From contig DIYZ01000195.1 in NCBI GenBank assembly GCA_002427845.1, positions 15,639 through 37,881 of the forward strand: DNA of 22,243 nucleotides. The letters are read 5' to 3'. The stretch comes from Chloracidobacterium sp. UBA6041 (GTDB taxonomy: Bacteria; Acidobacteriota; Blastocatellia; Pyrinomonadales; Pyrinomonadaceae). The position numbers and the translations under genes are program-made. Shown in pieces: positions 1 to 7,865 of the stretch. How positions within the stretch are numbered: position 1 is the first letter of the stretch; every line of letters begins with the position of its first letter. The notes below the pieces were generated by a model that was not told the origin of the DNA, made no database searches, and saw nothing but the letters and a program-made list of their open reading frames with translations.

Positions 1-2
1 AG

Positions 3-809
3 AATTCCAATGCGACCACGACGGCGAGTCCGGGAAACGTAAATTCGGCGACCCCCAAAGGGACTGAATCGGCTGCCAATTCAGCGGAGCCGTCAACCGC
101 GGTTTATGGCGGCGAACGTCCACCTCCATTCTGGCTGTTCGGCAAAAAGTTTCAGCCTACGCTTGAGGTGCGTCTGCTTTTACTGGTTCTACTGGCGGGA
201 GCGATTGGGAGTTACGTCCATGCCAGTTCGTCATTTGTTGATTATCTTGGCAATCGCACCCTCATTAGTAGCTGGGTTTGGTGGTACTTGCTGAGACCAT
301 TCATCGGCATGATGCTGGCGCTGCTCTTCTATTTTGTATTTCGTGGAGGGTTCATCACAGCAGGCGTCAACCAGGGAGGGGAAGCTGCTGCCAGTTTCAT
401 CAATCCATTCGGAATCGCGGCAATGGCAGGCTTGGTGGGAATGTTTTCAAAAGTCGCGGCTGACAAGTTGAACGAGGTTTTCCTTACTTTGTTTGCGCCC
501 AAGGCAGGGCAGGGAGACGCGAAAAGAGCAGACAAGCTAAGCGCTGGGCTCGCGCCTGGTGTCACTGCGATTGCTCCTGTTGTGGGTCCCGCAGCCGGTG
601 GTACTCCAGTCAAGCTAACGGGGACGGGCTTCCTCCTTGAAGGAGCAGCAGTGACCTTTGGGGGCAAGGCTGCTACAGCGGTGATCGTCAGTGACTCGAC
701 AACGATTACAGCAGTCACGCCCGCGCATCCGGCGGGAGTGGTTGATGTGGAAGTAACCAACACTAACAAACAGAAATGCGTTTTGAAAGGCGGCTTTACT
801 TACCAGTAG
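3..809 (+). CDS. Membrane protein with C-terminal IPT/TIG domain (5' partial)
   Basis: The reading frame is open from the window edge to the stop at 807-809, so the N-terminus is missing; a GTG at 168 is only an internal valine. The visible 268 residues begin with a Ser/Thr/Pro-rich soluble stretch. Two hydrophobic segments follow at about residues 56-75 and 91-113, then an amphipathic Gly/Ala-rich stretch (NPFGIAAMAGLVGMFSK). The last ~80 residues form an immunoglobulin-like IPT/TIG fold, recognisable from PGVTAIAPVVGPAAGGTPV, the LTGTGF turn and a final GGFTYQ strand. IPT/TIG domains usually bind proteins or carbohydrate at the cell surface. It is inferred to be an envelope anchor or scaffold. 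It is followed after 36 bases by a small basic gene on the same strand and is probably co-transcribed with the downstream amidase cluster. Function unknown. Confidence 0.8.
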   Translation, partial: NSNATTTASPGNVNSATPKGTESAANSAEPSTAVYGGERPPPFWLFGKKFQPTLEVRLLLLVLLAGAIGSYVHASSSFVDYLGNRTLISSWVWWYLLRPFIGMMLALLFYFVFRGGFITAGVNQGGEAAASFINPFGIAAMAGLVGMFSKVAADKLNEVFLTLFAPKAGQGDAKRADKLSAGLAPGVTAIAPVVGPAAGGTPVKLTGTGFLLEGAAVTFGGKAATAVIVSDSTTITAVTPAHPAGVVDVEVTNTNKQKCVLKGGFTYQ

Positions 810-845
810 TGCTCCGCTGATTTCGGATGTTCTTTGGAGAATGCG

Positions 846-1058
846 ATGACAACTCGAAAGAAGACGACCAGCAAGAAGGGCGCGAAGAAGAGACGCTCAA
901 GAAGATCAGCCCCGGTCCCAAAGAAGCAGTGGGAGATGCCTGTCGGCTTTTCTGCTGATGGAATCGGACACGCAACGTTGCGACATGTGGTCGACCCGGA
1001 TGTACCGACCATGCAGCTGTCTGACCTGACGCTGGAGCAACGCGCTGGGATGCGATAA
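846..1058 (+). CDS. Short Lys/Arg-rich protein, paralogue of 1938-2396
   Basis: This is a 70-residue protein with a strongly basic N-terminal tail (about residues 3-25). A module follows that is shared with the longer gene at 1938-2396: QWEMPVGFSADG, then ATLRHVVDPDVPTMQLSDL and EQRA. The ATG at 846 is chosen because GGAG at 836-839 lies six bases upstream; a TTG at 834 would bury that site. The protein ends right after EQRAGMR, where the paralogue continues for another ~60 residues. It could be a naturally short form or a truncated copy: in the +2 frame after the stop, a DIQRGFDEI stretch weakly resembles the paralogue's DKQRAIAEV. No known family recognised. The basic tail suggests binding to nucleic acid or another polyanion, but that is inference. 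Confidence 0.65.
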   Translation: MTTRKKTTSKKGAKKRRSRRSAPVPKKQWEMPVGFSADGIGHATLRHVVDPDVPTMQLSDLTLEQRAGMR

Positions 1059-1220
1059 AGCACAAATTCTCCGCCAATGCAGATCCTTATGACATTCAAC
1101 GAGGTTTTGATGAAATTTCAAGGGATTGATCCTGGCTAACATTTCGTTTAGAAGCAAGGCGTTTTTCTGATGTTCGTCCAATAAAGGATCGATCATTCGG
1201 AAAAACCGGAGGTAAGCACA

Positions 1221-1868
1221 ATGGCTACAGGCACTCTCGTAATTGACCCCGGTCATGGCGGGGCAGGCAACATTGGCGGCTCGGATGGCAATCATGCTGT
1301 CAGTCCCAGTGGTGTGAAAGAAAAGGATCTCACATTGATTTTGGCAAACCTGGTGAAATCCGAATTACAGAGCGCGGCGACGGCTGGCGGACACACCATT
1401 AACGTTGTGATGACCCGAACAGGTGACGTCAATCTCAGTCTCGCACAGAGAGCGAATATCGCACGCAGCAATCACGCCGACAGGTTCTTGAGTATTCACC
1501 TCAATGGGTTCAATAAAGTTTCGCGAGGCGTTGAGACGTATGTTAGGCGACCGCAGGACAACGTCAACCTCGCTGATGACAAGCGCTTTGCCGGCAACAT
1601 TCAAAGCGCTGTCTTTAACGCAATAAAAAGCGCAGACGCCGGTACGCACGACAGAGGCGTTAAAGAGGAAAAATTCGGCGTGCTGAATGATGTAAGTCTG
1701 GGTAATACCTCCGGCGGCCATTGCCGGGCCTGTCTTCTGGAGGTGGAGTTTCTTGATGTGCCCGCTGTCGACGTTTTATTGAATACCGGCCCAAATGCCA
1801 CTGCCGTCCGTGGTCAAATTGCGGAGGCGATTGCGAACGCGATCATTAACGACCTCGTTCACCCCTGA
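1221..1868 (+). CDS. N-acetylmuramoyl-L-alanine amidase (Amidase_3 family), no signal peptide
   Basis: Zinc amidases of this family (AmiA/B/C, CwlB type) cut the bond between N-acetylmuramic acid and L-alanine in peptidoglycan. The 215-residue product is essentially one catalytic domain. DPGHGG carries the first zinc ligand (His12), KEKDLTL supplies the second (Glu34), SIHLN the third (His93), and LLEVEF near residue 174 holds the catalytic glutamate. RGVETYV is also typical. The ATG is supported by GGAGG at 1208-1212. There is no signal peptide, transmembrane segment or cell-wall-binding repeat, so the enzyme either acts from the cytoplasm like a phage endolysin or is exported by a non-Sec route. 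It lies between two paralogous Lys-rich genes and upstream of a clan CD protease candidate, which suggests one functional unit. Confidence 0.9.
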   Translation: MATGTLVIDPGHGGAGNIGGSDGNHAVSPSGVKEKDLTLILANLVKSELQSAATAGGHTINVVMTRTGDVNLSLAQRANIARSNHADRFLSIHLNGFNKVSRGVETYVRRPQDNVNLADDKRFAGNIQSAVFNAIKSADAGTHDRGVKEEKFGVLNDVSLGNTSGGHCRACLLEVEFLDVPAVDVLLNTGPNATAVRGQIAEAIANAIINDLVHP

Positions 1869-1937
1869 CTCTGGCCGCTGGGGTGGCGGAGTTAACGAAC
1901 CCAAGATTCGGCAATTATCTCATTCGAGGAAATCTTT

Positions 1938-2396
1938 ATGGCTACAAGCTCAACGAAGAAAAAGACAAAGCCTTCGACGAAAAAAGCAGCGAAGAAGGCC
2001 AGTAAGAAAACAGCAACGGCCAAGTATGTGAACGCGGCGGCAAAGGCCCAGGCTGCCGAGGCGCCCCCGATTCCTGACAGACAATGGGATTTGCCGGCGA
2101 GTTATTGCGCTGATGGAAATCAGTTGGCCACTTTGCGAGAAGTGGTCGATCCCAATGTGCCGACGATGTCTTTGTCAGAACTTAGCCAGGAGCAGCGCGC
2201 CGAACTGGTAGCGAAGCGTATTGAAGCGCAACCAAATTTCCAGATCGCCATGATCGGCGCCGGCGTGCTGGACAAGCAGCGCGCGATTGCTGAGGTGATG
2301 TCATACTCGAAAATCGGGCGCGCGTTGGTTGAAATAGAACAAAAGATGATCAATCACATCGTAAAGAAGGCTGCCGGGGAAACGGGAGTCAAGTGA
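1938..2396 (+). CDS. Lys/Ala-rich tailed protein, long paralogue of 846-1058
   Basis: This 152-residue protein starts with a histone H1-like tail (residues ~1-45) made of KK, AKK and TKK repeats. The module shared with the short gene follows: RQWDLPASYCADG, LATLREVVDPNVPTMSL and SQEQRAEL. The C-terminal ~65 residues are predicted mostly helical and are absent from the short paralogue (for example GVLDKQRAIAEVMSYSK). The start is supported by GAGGA at 1926-1930, seven bases before the ATG. No domain family was recognised. Its position directly after the amidase and before the protease candidate, together with the paralogue on the amidase's other side, implies a conserved role in the cluster, such as adaptor, cargo or regulator (inference). 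Confidence 0.8.
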   Translation: MATSSTKKKTKPSTKKAAKKASKKTATAKYVNAAAKAQAAEAPPIPDRQWDLPASYCADGNQLATLREVVDPNVPTMSLSELSQEQRAELVAKRIEAQPNFQIAMIGAGVLDKQRAIAEVMSYSKIGRALVEIEQKMINHIVKKAAGETGVK

Positions 2397-2448
2397 ATGT
2401 TGCCCGAGTGGGTGCTCTATACAACTTTGATGAATAGGACAGTTCGCT

Positions 2449-3123
2449 GTGGCCCGAAAAAAGAAGACTCACAAACGTGTACTCTCTCTGGAAGTGGATC
2501 TGGTGATCCTGGCCGTCGATGCTGCTTTCGAGATCGTCACGCAAACCGGTTTCAATTACCGGCAGGAGAAGGTTTATCCGCTGCTGCAAAGCAAAGGGTT
2601 CGCCATCAAACGTTGCCAGGAGACGCTGGCACGCCGCATCTATGCGGCGCCTGAAGCACGCAAGCCTCACGTCGTTTACATCACCGGCGTGGGCCACGGC
2701 GCCTACGACTCTTTTACCGGTCATTTTTATGAGCCGATTTTTACTGTCGGAGACTATAGTCCGGAAGAGTCAAACGGAAAGATAGTCCATTTCATCTCCT
2801 GCGAAACGGCGCGCGATCTTGGACCTGACTTTGTCGCTCACGGCTGCCGTGCCTACTTCGGTTACGACGAGGATTTTACATTTCTGCTGGACATTGCCGA
2901 CATCTTTTTCGAGTGTGACTCGGAAATTGATCACGCGTTCGCCGAAGGTCTAAACGCCGGACAGGTTTATGAACGGGTCAAGGCTCTTTTCGATAAACAT
3001 ATCGCAGTTCTCAGAGCCAACGGCGACGACTATAAAGCCGCTACGTTGGAATTCGATCGCGATCATCTTCGTGCTCCGAGCTCGGGTGCGCAATGGGGTG
3101 ATGTCAACGCACAACTGATTTAA
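2449..3123 (+). CDS. Candidate clan CD (caspase/gingipain-like) cysteine protease
   Basis: The 224-residue product has the layout of a compact clan CD peptidase. A strand (HVVYITGVGHG) ends in a putative catalytic His83. About 35 residues later a second strand (IVHFISCETA) ends in a putative nucleophile Cys118. A helix and LGPDFVAHGCRAYFGY then follow, the usual small-residue/Gly return seen in caspase, CHAT and gingipain folds. The first ~70 residues are basic and helical. There is no signal peptide, so it should act in the cytoplasm. The start is GTG at 2449 with AGGA at 2436-2439. It is the last gene of the amidase/Lys-rich cluster. The fold assignment rests on the spaced HG and SC motifs and has not been checked by structure or profile; the substrate is unknown. 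Confidence 0.6.
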   Translation: MARKKKTHKRVLSLEVDLVILAVDAAFEIVTQTGFNYRQEKVYPLLQSKGFAIKRCQETLARRIYAAPEARKPHVVYITGVGHGAYDSFTGHFYEPIFTVGDYSPEESNGKIVHFISCETARDLGPDFVAHGCRAYFGYDEDFTFLLDIADIFFECDSEIDHAFAEGLNAGQVYERVKALFDKHIAVLRANGDDYKAATLEFDRDHLRAPSSGAQWGDVNAQLI

Positions 3124-3209
3124 GCTTTTGGCGACTCCTCGTGACGGCAAAAGGACCGCCGTCTTACCCGAGCTGAAGTCTGGATTAATAAAGTCGCTCC
3201 AGTGACCCT

Positions 3210-3235
3210 GCGGACTAACTGCAATATCAGTCCGC
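3210..3235 (+). terminator. Weak hairpin after the protease candidate
   Basis: A perfect 7-bp inverted repeat (GCGGACT / AGTCCGC) with a 12-base loop lies about 90 bases after the stop of the upstream gene. There is no clear U-run, so intrinsic termination is uncertain. It may instead be a leader structure for the next gene. Confidence 0.3.
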
Positions 3236-3307
3236 GCTCTTATGCAGAAGCCTCTTAATGTCACTTGTTTCTAAACCACTCACCCTTTCCCCAGAGGAGA
3301 TCTCAAT

Positions 3308-4993
3308 ATGAAGAACCATACCCGCCTCCGTTACTCAATCACTCTCGCCACATTGGCGTTCGCCGCTTTTCTGTACATTGCAAACTACGCCGCCGCACAG
3401 TCCCTTGTCAGGCGTGCGGCCTTTGTCCCACAGCCGCAAGGCGAGGCGGAGGTTAGCCTTCCGAAAAAAAGCGATACCTCTCCTCGCCTGGATAAAATGA
3501 GACCGCCCTCGGCGCCAATAAGCCTCGGCCCTCCTCAGGAGAAGCCCATTAGACTTAATCCAAACGCTGGTGCTGTTCACCTCGGCTTGGGAGTTGATGG
3601 CGCGCTGCAGTCAAGTCCCGGCCCGGCACACACCACCGAGTTAGGGCCGAATTTTCCCGGGTTGGGCAGCGATTTTTCAGGTCCGCAAGGCCCGTTCCAA
3701 ATTCCTTCTGCGCCACCGGACACAACTGGCGCCGTCGGCAGAACGCAATTCGTTCAGTGGGTAAACACATCGTTTGCGGTATTCGATAAAACGACAGGAC
3801 GACCTTTGGTTGGCCCTGTTGAAGGAAAGGTCTTATGGCGAGGCTTGGGTGGGACCACACCTGTGCCTTGCGAGGTAAACAATGATGGCGATCCGATCGT
3901 GTCGTACGACAAGAAAGCTAATCGCTGGGTGCTGTCTCAGTTCTCAGTAAGCGGCGGAACCTTTGCGCAATGCATCGCCGTCTCTGAAACCTCGGATGCG
4001 CTGGGCAGGTATTTTCGTTATGAATATGAACTGCCGGCTTTCAACGACTATCCCAAGATGGGCGTTTGGCGGGACGGCTATTACATCTCCTACAACATGT
4101 TCGACGCAATATCCGGCGCCAGGGCCTGTGCCTATGATCGCCAAAAGATGCTGGTCGGTAATCCCACCGCTGTTCAGCAGTGTTTCCAGTTGAGTTCCTC
4201 TTTCTTCGGGCTGCTTCCTTCGGACCTTGATGGCAAGAGACTTCCGCCCGTCGGAAGTCCCAATTACTTTCTCGGGATTGGGCTTGCTCCGGGCACGCTG
4301 GCGCTCTGGAGGTTTCATGCAGATTTTGCGACGCCCGCCAACTCGACTTTCGGTGTGGGACCAACGCATCAACCGAACGCGGTAGTCCCGGTCGCGCGAT
4401 TCAACCTCGCTTGCAGCGGAACCGGCGCTACCTGCATTACTCAACCAGCAACATCGCGTGCGCTTGACTCGCTCGGGGAGCGACTAATGTTTCGTTTGGC
4501 GTATCGCAACCTCGGCGATCACGAGGCTTTACTCGTTAACCACTCAGTCGACATTGGACCACCAACCAACAAGACAGCCGTGCGATGGTATGAGCTGCGA
4601 GACCCAAACGCCGCGCTGCCCACCGTGTTTCAGCAGGGTTCTCTAGCGCCGGATGCAAATCATCGCTGGATGGGCAGCATCGCTATGGATAAGCAGGGAA
4701 ACATCGCACTGGGTTTCAATGTTTCGGGAAAAGTTAGGCCCGGATTACGATTTGCCATTCGTTCGCCCTCCGATCCTGTTGGAATCATGGGAGATGAAGG
4801 GGTTCTGCAAAATGGCAATGGCAGTCAGGACACCTCGTCAAGACACCTGTCTCGTTGGGGCGACTACAGCGGGCTGACGGTCGATCCGGTCAGCGATTGC
4901 ACTTTCTGGTACACAGGCGAGTATCTGCGACAGAGTGGAGTTTTTAACTGGAGCACGCGAATAGCCGCCTTCAAGATGAAGGGCTGCAAGTAG
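3308..4993 (+). CDS. Large secreted protein of unknown function
   Basis: The 561-residue product begins with a basic stretch and a hydrophobic core ending in YAAA, with likely signal peptidase I cleavage after residue 30. A Pro-rich linker follows (about residues 40-130). The remaining globular part has motifs such as PPDTTGAVG, VNNDGDPIVSYDK, ANRWVLSQFS, NDYPKMGVW and WGDYSGLTVDP. Repeated aromatic/Gly/Asp-rich strands suggest a beta-propeller-like secreted domain, but no catalytic motif is visible. The start is supported by AGAGGAGA just upstream. The gene stands alone: 184 bases separate it from the cluster before it, and a strong terminator hairpin follows its stop. It is a hypothetical exported protein, probably periplasmic or extracellular. 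Confidence 0.8.
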   Translation: MKNHTRLRYSITLATLAFAAFLYIANYAAAQSLVRRAAFVPQPQGEAEVSLPKKSDTSPRLDKMRPPSAPISLGPPQEKPIRLNPNAGAVHLGLGVDGALQSSPGPAHTTELGPNFPGLGSDFSGPQGPFQIPSAPPDTTGAVGRTQFVQWVNTSFAVFDKTTGRPLVGPVEGKVLWRGLGGTTPVPCEVNNDGDPIVSYDKKANRWVLSQFSVSGGTFAQCIAVSETSDALGRYFRYEYELPAFNDYPKMGVWRDGYYISYNMFDAISGARACAYDRQKMLVGNPTAVQQCFQLSSSFFGLLPSDLDGKRLPPVGSPNYFLGIGLAPGTLALWRFHADFATPANSTFGVGPTHQPNAVVPVARFNLACSGTGATCITQPATSRALDSLGERLMFRLAYRNLGDHEALLVNHSVDIGPPTNKTAVRWYELRDPNAALPTVFQQGSLAPDANHRWMGSIAMDKQGNIALGFNVSGKVRPGLRFAIRSPSDPVGIMGDEGVLQNGNGSQDTSSRHLSRWGDYSGLTVDPVSDCTFWYTGEYLRQSGVFNWSTRIAAFKMKGCK

Positions 4994-5013
4994 AAACTGC
5001 ACTTCGACCGACG

Positions 5014-5050
5014 AGGGCTGTTTGCAAACGGGCAGTGAACAGCCCTTGTT
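5014..5050 (+). terminator. Rho-independent-type hairpin after the secreted protein
   Basis: A perfect 9-bp stem (AGGGCTGTT at 5014-5022, AACAGCCCT at 5038-5046) with a 15-base loop lies 21 bases after the stop at 4993 and is followed by TGTT. The stem is strong but the T-run is short. Confidence 0.6.
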
Positions 5051-5093
5051 GAAAGGCGATTTACTACATTCGAGTGACTGACGCGGCATTTCG

Positions 5094-5123
5094 TTGCGTG
5101 TCACTTCGGCTGCTCGCTATAAT
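5094..5123 (+). promoter_or_regulatory. Candidate sigma-70-type promoter for the aldolase/bshC operon
   Basis: A perfect TATAAT at 5118-5123 is preceded at 18-base spacing by TTGCGT (5094-5099). Transcription would start near 5130, inside the longest reading frame of the following gene. If the promoter is real, translation must begin downstream. The -35 match is weak. Confidence 0.35.
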
Positions 5124-6137
5124 GCGCGCGGTTTGAAGCAACAAGTAGGCATATCGTCCGTACCCTCCACGGGTCACTCTCTCACTCAACGACTGCGTGG
5201 ACTCCTGCTCCCTATCACAACTCCCTTTACTACTAGCGGCGATCTGGATCTTCAATGCCTCTGCTCAAACATTAGCAAGTGGAACCGGACCGGTATCTCA
5301 GGATACGTAGTGCTCGGCTCTACGGGCGAGCGAGTTCACCTGGACGAAGGGGAATACTTCACCGTGATTGCGGCGGCGCACGAAGAAGTCGCCGCTGAGG
5401 CGAATGGCCTTATGCTCATCGCCGGCGCGGGACGGCAAAGCACTCGCGCGACGATCAACGAAATCGAGAAGGTTGCCGCGCTGGGAGTAGAGGCCGTGCT
5501 TGTTATCACGCCCCACTTCTACAGATCGGCTATCACTCAGGAAGCGCTCGTCGATTACTACGAGCAAGTTGCTGATCAGTCGCCGGTGCCCGTGATTCTT
5601 TACAGCATGCCGGCTCTCACGGGAATCAAGATCGAACCTGAGACAGCAGCACGGCTTAGTTCGCACCAAAACATTATCGGCATAAAGGACAGTTCGACCG
5701 ATATCGAGAGATTGCAAGATACTGTAAGACTTTCGCGCGCAGATTTTGCGGTGCTCACCGGAAACGGCACGGTGCTTTGCGATGCTTTGCGCGCGGGTGC
5801 GTGCGGAGCAATCCTGGCGGTAGGTTGCGTCGTCCCCGCTCTCTGCCTGGAAATTCTGCGCGCCGTGCAGGCAGGCGACAGTGACCGCGCTGCCGCGTTG
5901 CAAGCGAAGTTGAAGCCGCTGGCCGAAGCTGTTACCACCCACTATGGGATTGGCGGGTTGAAAGCGGCGCTCGATCTGATTGGATATGTGGGCGGGGAGG
6001 TGCGCATGCCGCTGCGTGGCGCCGACAAGAACGCGCGTGAGGAAATTGCCTCGCTCCTATCGCTGGCGCTGGCTGCACTGGACAACGATGAATCGATAGC
6101 GGATTCGTTACTGGTGCGTGACGCGCATCCTGCGTAA
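5094..6137 (+). CDS. DapA/HOGA-family aldolase (dihydrodipicolinate synthase family)
   Basis: This is a class I (Schiff-base) pyruvate-dependent aldolase or lyase. The sequence shows LLPITTPF at the barrel start, GSTGER (substrate carboxylate loop), LYSMPALTG with the catalytic tyrosine, and NIIGIKDSS with the Schiff-base lysine. The YSMP form, HYGIGGLKAALDLIGYVGG and a C-terminal MPLR resemble 4-hydroxy-2-oxoglutarate aldolase (HOGA1-like) more than true lysine-pathway DapA, so the exact substrate is open. The start is uncertain: the frame opens at TTG 5094, there is no in-frame ATG before the conserved domain, and the first ~33 residues look non-family. TTG 5133 or CTG 5193 are alternatives. 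bshC follows after 38 bases on the same strand, probably in one operon. Confidence 0.85.
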   Translation: MRVTSAARYNARGLKQQVGISSVPSTGHSLTQRLRGLLLPITTPFTTSGDLDLQCLCSNISKWNRTGISGYVVLGSTGERVHLDEGEYFTVIAAAHEEVAAEANGLMLIAGAGRQSTRATINEIEKVAALGVEAVLVITPHFYRSAITQEALVDYYEQVADQSPVPVILYSMPALTGIKIEPETAARLSSHQNIIGIKDSSTDIERLQDTVRLSRADFAVLTGNGTVLCDALRAGACGAILAVGCVVPALCLEILRAVQAGDSDRAAALQAKLKPLAEAVTTHYGIGGLKAALDLIGYVGGEVRMPLRGADKNAREEIASLLSLALAALDNDESIADSLLVRDAHPA

Positions 6138-6175
6138 AATGCGCGTAAAATGATTCGCGAGGGAGCATTCGTAAA

Positions 6176-7861
6176 TTGAGCACCGTCGAAACTGCTTGTT
6201 ACAGCACGCCTGAAGAGTCTGGCTTGCGGGTCGAAACTCTTTCTTTCGATCGCATTCCGCATCAGAGCCGGCTGTTTCTTGACTATCTTCGCGATCCGGT
6301 CGCATTGCGCGAGTTTTATCCCTCGGCAGTGCGCTTTCATCACGAATTGCCCGCCCGCGCGCCGGAAGTTCTCGCGGCCCATAAGACAGACCGCAAGCAA
6401 CTTTGCGACGCGCTCAAGGATATGAATGCCGCGTGGGGCGCCGGTGGACAAACTCTCAAGAACATTCAACTGCTGCGGGACGCAGATTGTCTCGCTGTAG
6501 TGTCTGGTCAGCAGGCGGGTTTGTTCTCGGGTCCGCTCTATACGATCTACAAAGCGCTCTCCGCAGTGAAACTTGCGGGCTGCCTTACGCAGCGAAACAC
6601 CAAAGCAGTTCCCGTTTTCTGGATTGCCACGGAAGACCACGATTTTCCTGAAGTGGCGAAAGCGGAATTCATCGGCCGCGACTGTCGCCTCGCGCATGTT
6701 GAGGCATCTTCGGAATTGCATACAGAAGGGCAGCCAGTGGGCTGCGTGATTATTGATAACTCCATCGCTGCCGTTGTCGATCGATTGCTGGAACTACTTC
6801 CCAGTTCGGAATTCACTCCCGATCTCGAAACTTTGTTGCGCGACGCGTATCGCCCGGGCCGCTCCTACGGTGAGGCGTTTGCGCGCCTCATGACCTCGCT
6901 GCTGGGCCAGTATGGTTTGATTCTTCTCGACCCGCTGGACCAACGTCTGAAAGCGCTCGCGGCTCCGCTCTATGCGAACGCGGCGTTGCGCGCGCAGGAA
7001 ATTGCCAGCGCCATCGAACTTCGTAGTCGCAGACTTTTGGAGGCGGGTTACCACGCGCAAGTCACGGCATCGGAGAATTCTTTTCCTTTGTTCTTGCACG
7101 ACGCCGCCGGTGCGCGACACGCGTTGACCCGTTCGCCGGACGGGAAGTACACCACCAAGCGAGGCGACGAGTCGTATACGGCGGCAGAACTCTCGAGTTT
7201 AGCCCTGGCTCAACCCGAACGTTTCAGCCCAAATGTCACGTTGCGCGCCGTGGTCCAGGATTATCTTTTGCCGACCATTGCCTATTACGGCGGCGCGGCT
7301 GAGATTGCTTACTTTGCGCAAACTGCCGAAGTCTATCGACTACTCGAACGACCGATAACGCCGATTCTGCCACGCTCCAGCCTGACCATGATTGAACATC
7401 ATGTTGGCCGTGTGCTGGAGCGGTATGGATTGAAACTCCAGGATTTGTTTGTGGGTCTTGAGAATGTTTTGGCCCGAGTAGTTGAAGAACACCTCGGCGC
7501 CAAGACGGCAAAGTCTTTCGCCAGGACAGACGAATCCGTTAACAGCGAGCTCGACAATCTGCGCGAGCAATTGCGCAGTATCGATCCCACGTTAGCCGAC
7601 GCGCTCGAAACGGGAAGACGCAAGATCAACTATCAGCTCGAAGGTTTGCGCACGCGTTTTCATCGCTCACAAATGTCGCGTGATGAAGCAGCCTACCGGC
7701 AACTGGTGCGGGCCTTTGAACAACTGTATCCGAACAAGGAGTTGCAGGAGCGTCACATCAACGCCACTTCGCTGCTGGCCCGCCACGGCCGCTACGTTAT
7801 CGATTGGATCTATAACGCCATCAATATCGGATCGAATGAGCATCAGATTGTTTATCTTTGA
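6176..7861 (+). CDS. bshC: Bacillithiol biosynthesis cysteine-adding enzyme BshC
   Basis: BshC is the putative cysteine ligase that adds L-cysteine to glucosaminyl-malate in the last step of bacillithiol synthesis, a cytoplasmic low-molecular-weight thiol pathway. The 561-residue length fits the family. Diagnostic stretches include VVSGQQAGLFSGPLY near residue 108, PVFWIATEDHDFPE near residue 146, and the QDYLLPTIAYYGGAAEIAYF core followed by a helical coiled-coil-like region (about residues 430-510). The start is TTG at 6176, with a GAGGGAG ribosome site about ten bases upstream. BshA and BshB are not in the window. The aldolase gene lies 38 bases upstream, and a palindromic element begins four bases after the stop. 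A bacillithiol pool would fit the peroxiredoxin found at the right end of the window. Confidence 0.93.
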   Translation: MSTVETACYSTPEESGLRVETLSFDRIPHQSRLFLDYLRDPVALREFYPSAVRFHHELPARAPEVLAAHKTDRKQLCDALKDMNAAWGAGGQTLKNIQLLRDADCLAVVSGQQAGLFSGPLYTIYKALSAVKLAGCLTQRNTKAVPVFWIATEDHDFPEVAKAEFIGRDCRLAHVEASSELHTEGQPVGCVIIDNSIAAVVDRLLELLPSSEFTPDLETLLRDAYRPGRSYGEAFARLMTSLLGQYGLILLDPLDQRLKALAAPLYANAALRAQEIASAIELRSRRLLEAGYHAQVTASENSFPLFLHDAAGARHALTRSPDGKYTTKRGDESYTAAELSSLALAQPERFSPNVTLRAVVQDYLLPTIAYYGGAAEIAYFAQTAEVYRLLERPITPILPRSSLTMIEHHVGRVLERYGLKLQDLFVGLENVLARVVEEHLGAKTAKSFARTDESVNSELDNLREQLRSIDPTLADALETGRRKINYQLEGLRTRFHRSQMSRDEAAYRQLVRAFEQLYPNKELQERHINATSLLARHGRYVIDWIYNAINIGSNEHQIVYL

Positions 7862-7865
7862 ACGC

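Noticed and set aside
906..1295. 129-residue minus-strand frame over the short Lys-rich gene and amidase start
   Set aside because: It overlaps two plus-strand genes with good ribosome sites and looks like non-coding translation.
5298..5942. 214-residue minus-strand frame inside the aldolase gene
   Set aside because: It is antisense to the conserved aldolase core and lacks any start signal or domain.
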